A DNA stretch of 64,000 nucleotides from Symbiodinium kawagutii (taxonomy: Eukaryota; Sar; Dinophyceae; Suessiales; Symbiodiniaceae). Of this stretch, positions 58,350-64,000 are shown in pieces. Position numbers and translations under genes: made by a program. The DNA lies in NCBI GenBank assembly GCA_009767595.1, contig VSDK01020618.1:81221-145220 (forward strand), written 5' to 3'. The notes beneath the pieces were generated by a model. The model searched no databases and was not told where the DNA came from. It worked only from the letters and a program-made list of their open reading frames with translations. Position 1 is the first letter of the stretch. Each line of letters starts with the position of its first letter.

Positions 58350-59440
58350 TGTTGAAGGGATCAACTATGGTTTTTTATAATGGTTCATATGGCAGTGGGT
58401 CAACATTATAATATGATGAACCATTTTTTATAATTGTTAATTTAATGAACATATCACCATTATAATGGTTCAACATGGTAATATGTTCATTTTAAAATGG
58501 TTAGAATGATTTTACAATATGATGAAAATGGTTAATGGTCAATTCTAATGGTGATTTCTGATGGTCAATTCATCCTGATCAACCATGAGTTCTGAAGGTT
58601 CATGATGCTGAAAAATGATTAATGATGGTCGATGACGGGTTCTTTTATGGTTGATGACCTGGCGATGGTGACCTTCCGGAAAAAAAAACAACCTCCCCCA
58701 AGAAACTAAAGAAAAAAACAACCATTTATTATGGGTAAACCATTTATTAAGGGTAAACCATTTATAAGGTTTTTCATAATTCCAATAGCTTTATAAGGGT
58801 AAACCATTTATAACAACCATTTACCTAAATGTTTTAAGGCTTTTAAGGGTGAACCATTTATAATTCAATTCCTGTGGACATTCCCACGCAGCAAGGTTAG
58901 GGGCTACCAGAGTGTATCGGTCAAATGTCATTTACATATACTTAACCGTTTTTGATCAACTACTAGTACGGGTTTAAACCACTGCAACCGTTTGACTAAA
59001 CTGCTACAGTAGTTAGCTTGATAATGAACACCATGTTCATATAGCTGGTTCAAACATTCTTAGTGTCGTCGCCACAAAGAACTCTTATGGTATCGCAAAC
59101 ATACACCAAGCAACCATTGTTGACCAACCAAACATTTTCAACAACCAACCACCGCCTCTCTTATCCACTTGCTCAGGTGAGGTTGTGGGTCCTTGTACCC
59201 CTCCCCTGACCCTGCACTAGTCCAACTGTTGGGCCGTTGATCACCGTCCGCAAACTTGGGATTCTTGGTACCCAGCTCGCCATACTTCGCATCGGTAGAT
59301 ACCCTTTTCAACCGTCCGTCATGATGTCATCAAGGACCAGCCACGACTAACCATTGGTTACAGTCACATATAATCGATTGGCAATGCCTCCCGCACATAC
59401 CTATACCCAAATTCATCGAAGTGGTTGCTTCACGTATACT
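58350..59440. other. Non-coding repeat-rich DNA
   Basis: Contains tggttcatatgg/tataatggttca units (58370-58650) and several aaccatttataagggt copies (58720-58865). No exon seen. Confidence 0.5.
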
Positions 59441-59451
59441 GGATGATTTGG

Positions 59452-59556
59452 TAGTTTCTCAAAATAGGGGACCCCCAAAAATGGTTGGTTTATTACTATA
59501 AATGACTATTAATGGATGATTTAGGGGCACCCCTATTTTGAGAAACCACCATTTGG
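59452..59556. mobile_element. MITE family A, best-preserved copy
   Basis: Left end gtagtttctcaaaatagggg then acccccaaaaatgg. Right end ggggcacccctattttgaga then aaccaccat. The arms pair over about 30 bp with few mismatches around a core of about 45 bp (ttactataaatgactattaa). Confidence 0.8.
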
Positions 59557-59616
59557 ATGGTACCCAAATTCATCCAGGTGGTTGGTATACGCATCTTTGG
59601 ATGGCACATTGGCACC

Positions 59617-59743
59617 CTAAACCTCCCCCCCATGCGCCTCCTTCATCTCCCGCAGGAAGTCGATCAAAGCGCTCTCCTTGATCCGAGCCTGGCGAGGAGC
59701 CGTCGCACCCCACCGTTTCACATGCGGAGGAGCTGACTTTCCC
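59617..59743 (-). CDS. Terminal exon, basic, unknown protein
   Basis: Acceptor cacctggcag. Reads GKSAPPHVKRWGATAPRQ then ARIKESALIDFLREMKEA-HGGEV-stop (TAG at 59619-59617). GC-rich and helical. The other two frames are interrupted or less protein-like. Function unknown. Confidence 0.5.
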
Positions 59744-59810
59744 CTGCCAGGTGAGCTTGGGAAAATCTCAAAGTATCCAGCCGGTCGAGCGCCGGATTGG
59801 AGTAGTTTTT

Positions 59811-59885
59811 CTGGTTGGCGGCTTCAACCCCGATGAAAAACAATTAGTGAACCAAGCGTTTCTTAATCATCATTACTTGGGGAAA
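59811..59885. repeat. Dispersed repeat family C copy
   Basis: ggttggcggcttcaaccccg atgaaaaacaattagtgaac then caagcgtttcttaatcatca; matches the copies at 8469 and 8955. Confidence 0.6.
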
Positions 59886-60081
59886 TGAAATTTGATTGGA
59901 ATAGTTTTGGTAGGGTGAAGTTCCTATCCAAGTTTGTCATTGATGGTCCATTGATTGTAGGGAACGACCCTGGTGACAGCAGTTGAGTGAATGCGGCCTC
60001 GGTATTGGAGAGGTGACCATAAACATGACGTAACCGAAGCTTACTAGAAACGCTTGGTAACGGAAGGATTCTGTCAACGAA
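59863..60081 (-). CDS. Possible terminal exon
   Basis: After acceptor ttttggatcag the frame reads FVDRILPLPSVSSKLRLR, HVYGHLSNTEAAFTQLLS and ends NFISPSNDD-stop. A second frame is also open. It overlaps the end of a family C repeat, so the last residues may be repeat-derived. Confidence 0.35.
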   Translation of the reverse strand, partial: FVDRILPLPSVSSKLRLRHVYGHLSNTEAAFTQLLSPGSFPTINGPSMTNLDRNFTLPKLFQSNFISPSNDD

Positions 60082-60540
60082 CTGATCCAAAATCCAAGCA
60101 GGGAAACGGGTGGAGAAAATACACAATTGCACAAACGGAATGTGAAACAAAGATGGGTCGGAGTACCAATAATGTCATGATCGATTTTTTCTGGGTGACT
60201 TTCGTTCATATCGATAATGTTGCACGACACTAACGCAGAATTACACATTTGGATACTAAACATTTCCATCACCGCTAGACATCACAAATCACGCACGCTT
60301 CCACAAAAATGTTTTCTGATGTCATGTTCCAGAATCCAATAACACCAGGTACGCAGCTTTGTTTCTACACAGGTTACTTTCCAACGATGATTTGTGCGAA
60401 CGTCCGAGCCATCCGTGCTCCTTTGGTCGATCGAGTACAGATCATTATCCTCTCATGCGGTTGCAAATATTCAGGCAACATCACCACCCTGTGAACGGTC
60501 AACTCCTCACACTCATTCATAAGTTTAAAGCAATTACTGT

Positions 60541-60604
<64 letters not shown>
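60541..60604. repeat. (CAA)n microsatellite
   Basis: About 21 perfect caa units. Confidence 0.98.
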
Positions 60605-60769
60605 ACATAAATACACCAACCATTTTCAACTGAATTATAATTTATAACCATATAATAGACATCAATAAACCAACCATTTGTTGGGGTCCCCTTTTTGTGA
60701 GAAACACCCACATTGCTTATGGACCAATAAAATCCAACAAAACTAACTGGGGGTAAAAATTGTAATTAC

Positions 60770-60910
60770 CCACTTCCTCGTCGCGCACTTCTGTCCCCAA
60801 CGCCACCAACGTCCCCGACAACGCCTGCCCCGTTGAGGATTCCTGAGTGGCGGTGCCCAAATGGGTGGAGTTCCTAGGGCCATTCTGTGAGAGACTGGAC
60901 GTGGGGCTCC
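60770..60910 (-). CDS. Possible exon, Ser/Thr-rich
   Basis: A minus frame reads SQNGPRNSTHLGTATQES, STGQALSGTLVALGTEVR and DEEVG, then a donor candidate gtaatt. GC-rich islet; upstream boundary unknown. Confidence 0.35.
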
Positions 60911-60956
60911 TTTTGTGAGGTCCAAACACCTTACTGTAGCATTGGAGCATCATCAT

Positions 60957-61390
60957 CCACGATCATTCATAGTCATTAAGCGTAGTCCAACATTTTCAGC
61001 CACTCTAACATCATCCCATTAGAATATCAACGACTCTGAAAATATTGCATTATTAACCATCATGATCAACCGTTCTTAAGCATCATCACCCCCCCATTTA
61101 AGAATTTACTCTACATTAAGTCGTTATGAAATCCATTAATATTATCATCGACCACTACTGAACAAACCAATCATGGTTAAACCATTACCAACGAGGATCC
61201 GTTGGGGGCAATCACTTGTTGATATTCATGATCACCCATTGGTAAGCCATGATCAAAACACTATCCATTTCAAACCCATGATCCCTATGAAACCATGACA
61301 TTCCTATCGTCAATCCCATTATTACTCCCAAAAAAAGGAGTCTCAAGTCCTCGATTGCTGACACTCCTAGGCTTGCACTCCCCTGCCCTG
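60957..61390. other. Non-coding spacer
   Basis: AT-rich DNA with ccatta/aaccat units; no exon seen. Confidence 0.45.
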
Positions 61391-61394
61391 CCAC

Positions 61395-61470
61395 TCCTGG
61401 TAGCTCCCCTTTAAAAGGCCAGAATGAGACACCCCTGGGTCCAAGCAGCTCCCACCCAACCACCAGCCAG
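61395..61470. repeat. Dispersed repeat family D copy
   Basis: cctggtagctcccctttaaa aggccagaatgagacacccc and then tgggtcc...caaccaccagccagt, as at 57355-57445. Confidence 0.6.
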
Positions 61471-61773
61471 TCAAACAATTTAGATCATGGATCAATTAGC
61501 GGTTCACTGATGGCTGAATTGTGGTTAGCATTGGTTACTTGATGGCTAATGATGGTTGATCCATGGGTATAGCTATGGGTCAAGCAACAAATCAATCCAA
61601 CAACCAGTGGTTCATCATGGTAAATGCTTGATAATACGGAATGCAGCATGACCATATGTAGTGGGCTGGGTGCCAATGATCCCAAGTTTCTGGATTGGTT
61701 CACAGCCACATGGTATTGACCTAAAGCCATATCGCTACAAAACAGCTGTAAAATGATATCAAAATGTGGAGTA

Positions 61774-61777
<4 letters not shown>

Positions 61778-61837
<60 letters not shown>

Positions 61838-61874
61838 GCTACTGCTCCTGCTACTACTACTCCTGCTGCTGCTG

Positions 61875-61913
<39 letters not shown>

Positions 61914-61915
61914 CC
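61778..61915. repeat. (CTA)n/(CTG)n microsatellite
   Basis: About 140 bp of ctactacta with short ctgctg and cctgct interruptions. It abuts the donor of the exon ending near 61914. Confidence 0.95.
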
Positions 61916-62166
61916 AGCAATGAAGTCATCCGACACTCGCAGGCATAGGCACCTGGTCCACGTCCCGAAGAGAGTCCCTTCTGGTACTCGATTGCAAGCT
62001 TCATAGGAAACCCCGTTGGCCAAAGCATAACACCCGAGGCACGCAGCGAAGGTATCCACCTCATCAATCTGTTGCCATCGTCGTTTTGCTTCAGCAATGA
62101 TCTTTTTGAATTGTTCCTTCCAAGCATTGAGGTCAGCCTCGCCCCAGTGTGGATCCAAAAAGACAC
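61914..62166 (-). CDS. Exon of the 62.8-61.9 kb gene
   Basis: Acceptor gtgacttgcag. Reads VFLDPHWGEADLNAWKEQ, FKKIIAEAKRRWQQIDEV, DTFAACLGCYALANGVSY and WTRCLCLRVSDDFIAG. It joins in phase (phase 1) with the upstream exon at 62353, giving RGPYSS-VFLDPHWGEA. The probable donor lies at the edge of the CTA repeat. Function unknown. Confidence 0.6.
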
Positions 62167-62352
62167 CTGCAAGTCACAGGCATCGGTCTCAGGGCTCAAA
62201 CCATGTCGGGTAAACCAAAGACCGTTTCAGCACGCAAGACTGTTTACTATTTCTGTTAAACCAAAACCGTTTCAGCACCAAAGACCGTTGGAAGCTACAC
62301 CCAACACCTCGGAAGGCGGAGAACATCCTCTGCAGCACCTCAATCCAGCCAC

Positions 62353-62680
62353 TTGAGTATGGACCCCGGTATTTCTTGCTCACCTTGTCGTTGTCACGGT
62401 AGTGTTGAATATGTTCCCGTACGTACCTGATGTCCATGTAGTCCGCACAGCTGCTCAAGCATCCTGGTGAAGGAACTCCCGGTACATGACCTTCAAGCTC
62501 ATCAACGAACTGAACATGTCCCAGCAAGCGCTCAACAACCATCTTGGCGCTAGCATCAGACAATCGGGCGCGACGAAGTTTCACAGCAGCTGTCACCCTC
62601 CTCGGAACAAAGCCTGCTACAAAGCGTTGCGACTTCCTGCGCGGCTCCGCGGCCGCGAGACTCCGGGCTAGCCGGTCCAC
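62353..62680 (-). CDS. Exon of unknown basic protein
   Basis: Reads VDRLARSLAAAEPRRKSQ, RFVAGFVPRRVTAAVKLR, ASAKMVVERLLGHVQFVD and YVREHIQHYRDNDKVSKK, with donor CTCAA|gtggct. GC-rich, Arg/Lys-rich, helical. The same frame continues upstream of an in-frame TAG at 62683-62681 as KTTASQLLRVRTQAFERC-LDMPP (to about 62810). Either the TAG is the end of an intron acceptor (ccgtag) or the gene carries a nonsense codon. No family recognised. Confidence 0.55.
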
Positions 62681-62841
62681 CTACGGCGGCATGTCCAGGC
62701 AACGCTCAAAAGCCTGCGTGCGAACACGCAGCAGTTGCGATGCAGTAGTCTTCTCCTTTCCAGCTTTAAGTGCGACAGGGAAATCCACTGGCTTCCATCC
62801 ATCAACACTTATAAAACCATTAAAAATGGTGCTATAGCCCC

Positions 62842-62959
62842 TACAAGGTGGGCCCCCAACCACTTATAAGTTGGTTTATAACTATATAGTCTAACTAGGG
62901 TTAACTACCAGTGATAGGGGACATAACCCAACTTGCAACTGCCAGGGGTCCACCTTGTA
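62842..62959. mobile_element. MITE family B copy
   Basis: Left tacaaggtgggcccc, right ggggtccaccttgta: 15-bp inverted ends with one mismatch, 118 bp overall. The core contains taactagggttaactacc, as in the copy at 56931. Confidence 0.7.
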
Positions 62960-63125
62960 TAAAACGCACCAACGACATAGGATGAGAAACGGCTTGCGGT
63001 CAACACCTCTTTGCTCCAAGCTTCGCTGTAATGTAACCGCAGAATCTGCAGCAGCGTCTTCTTGGAGGAATCCAACGCCCTCAGGAAATGGCGGTTAGGG
63101 TCAGTTCACCCGGCTAGTCCACCTG

Positions 63126-63199
63126 GTTCCCCTATCATTAACCATTGTTTTTCCACTATTGTTAATGATAGTTGGTTAATGATGGTTATTATAGGGGAA
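63126..63199. repeat. Imperfect inverted repeat
   Basis: ttcccctatcattaaccatt on the left is matched by gttaatgatggttattatag-gggaa on the right, with small offsets. It may be another short non-autonomous element. Confidence 0.5.
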
Positions 63200-63447
63200 A
63201 CTGATAGGCGGTTTTCCCTTTGAATTTGTTGCGTATTATCTTCCATTATTGGTTGGTTAAAGCTTTGACCCATAGCCAAATAGAAGGATACGCTTAAGGA
63301 CTTCGAATCAAACACAAGGATGTCAGTAACAGTTTTTTTCTTGCAAGGAACAGAATCCAAATATTGGTGGTTATAACCACCAAAAATGGTCAATAATAGG
63401 CCGATAATTACCAACAATAAGGGTTAAACAGCTGCTGCTATTTGGTG

Positions 63448-63552
63448 GTTTCTCAAGCCATAGGGATAGGGGACCCCTAAAATGATTGGTTGATTTCCTG
63501 TAAATCGTTCACAAAGGATGATTTGAGGGTATTCTTATTTTGAGAAACACCT
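63448..63552. mobile_element. MITE family A copy
   Basis: Left gtttctcaagccatagggat then aggggacccctaaaatg. Right gagggtattcttattttgag then aaacacc. Diverged but with the same architecture as the copy at 59452. Confidence 0.6.
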
Positions 63553-64000
63553 AAATATTTGTGGCTGGCGATTATGATGATCATTCCTGCATGTTCGATG
63601 ATGTGAATGATATGGCTCATGATTACCAACATCGTTAGTAATAAGTCGATGATGTGATGATGTTTCTTGATATCATTGATGATAATCAATCATGGCAAGT
63701 GATTTTTTTTGCTGATACAGATTCACATGAAAATAGTTGATGTTAGTTCATGATATGGTGCACAATGGTTACTGATATGGCTACTGATGGGTTCCAGGTG
63801 CCAAAGCCTCCTGGATCATTCCAGGCCAATGGGTCCGCTCAGCTAGCAGAATCACTAGCCATCGACAAGGATCCAAGCGGTGCCCGGATCATATGATACT
63901 GATAAGCGTTCGGTAAGAATATGTGGCATACGGATATTTGAGAAATCATATTTGGCAGGCACACACACACTGTACCCCTGGTTCCCCCCTCATTTACCAT
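63553..64000. other. Non-coding end of window
   Basis: atgatgatg/tgatatgg-rich DNA. A patch at 63790-63890 has moderate GC but no supported exon. A short (AC)n lies at 63960-63970. Confidence 0.4.

Noticed and set aside
61759-62006. Poly-Thr, poly-Leu, poly-Val and poly-Ser frames
   Set aside because: CTA repeat; only the part beyond 61914 on the minus strand looks coding.

Overview
The window is a gene-sparse, intron-rich stretch of a eukaryotic nuclear genome, most likely from a microbial eukaryote or alga. The reasons are recurrent spliceosomal signals (gtaagt, gtgagt, gtatgt donors; pyrimidine-ttcag or -tgcag acceptors), exons that are GC-richer than the AT-rich introns, abundant microsatellites and MITE-like inverted repeats, and no bacterial operon, Shine-Dalgarno or rRNA/tRNA signal. 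A dinoflagellate or related protist fits the long same-strand gene runs, the lineage-specific cytosine methyltransferase and possible non-GT donors, but I cannot fix the taxon. All gene models here are hand-built from open frames, splice motifs and intron phase. Exon ends are estimates unless a phase match is stated.

Regions. 1-11 kb: 55-bp/283-bp satellite, degenerate TGGTTGATGATGG-type DNA, short minus-strand exon islets (several broken by frameshifts at homopolymers) and MITEs. 12-14 kb: two small plus-strand exons. 14.5-52.6 kb: mainly minus-strand genes in a row. Reading in their direction these are: a complete three-exon unknown gene (52556-51112); exons of a coiled-coil/unknown gene (50.05-48.8 kb); an RNase H-fold, hAT-like transposase region and associated exons (47.7-41.2 kb); an acidic nuclear-type protein (40.9-39.1 kb); a PHD-finger protein (37.4-36.5 kb); a multi-exon protein with an RGG/GK-rich tract (32.6-29.1 kb); a cytosine-5 DNA methyltransferase (26.6-20.6 kb, with most catalytic motifs identifiable); and an unknown multi-exon gene (20.3-14.5 kb). 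One plus-strand terminal exon (35009-35119) interrupts the run. 54-64 kb: MITE-rich flank again, with short minus-strand terminal exons.

A transposase-like gene, a PHD finger and a DNA methyltransferase lie in one same-strand block. That block lacks the MITE families found on both sides. It could be ordinary gene clustering or one large composite insertion; no terminal repeats or target-site duplication were found to prove the latter.
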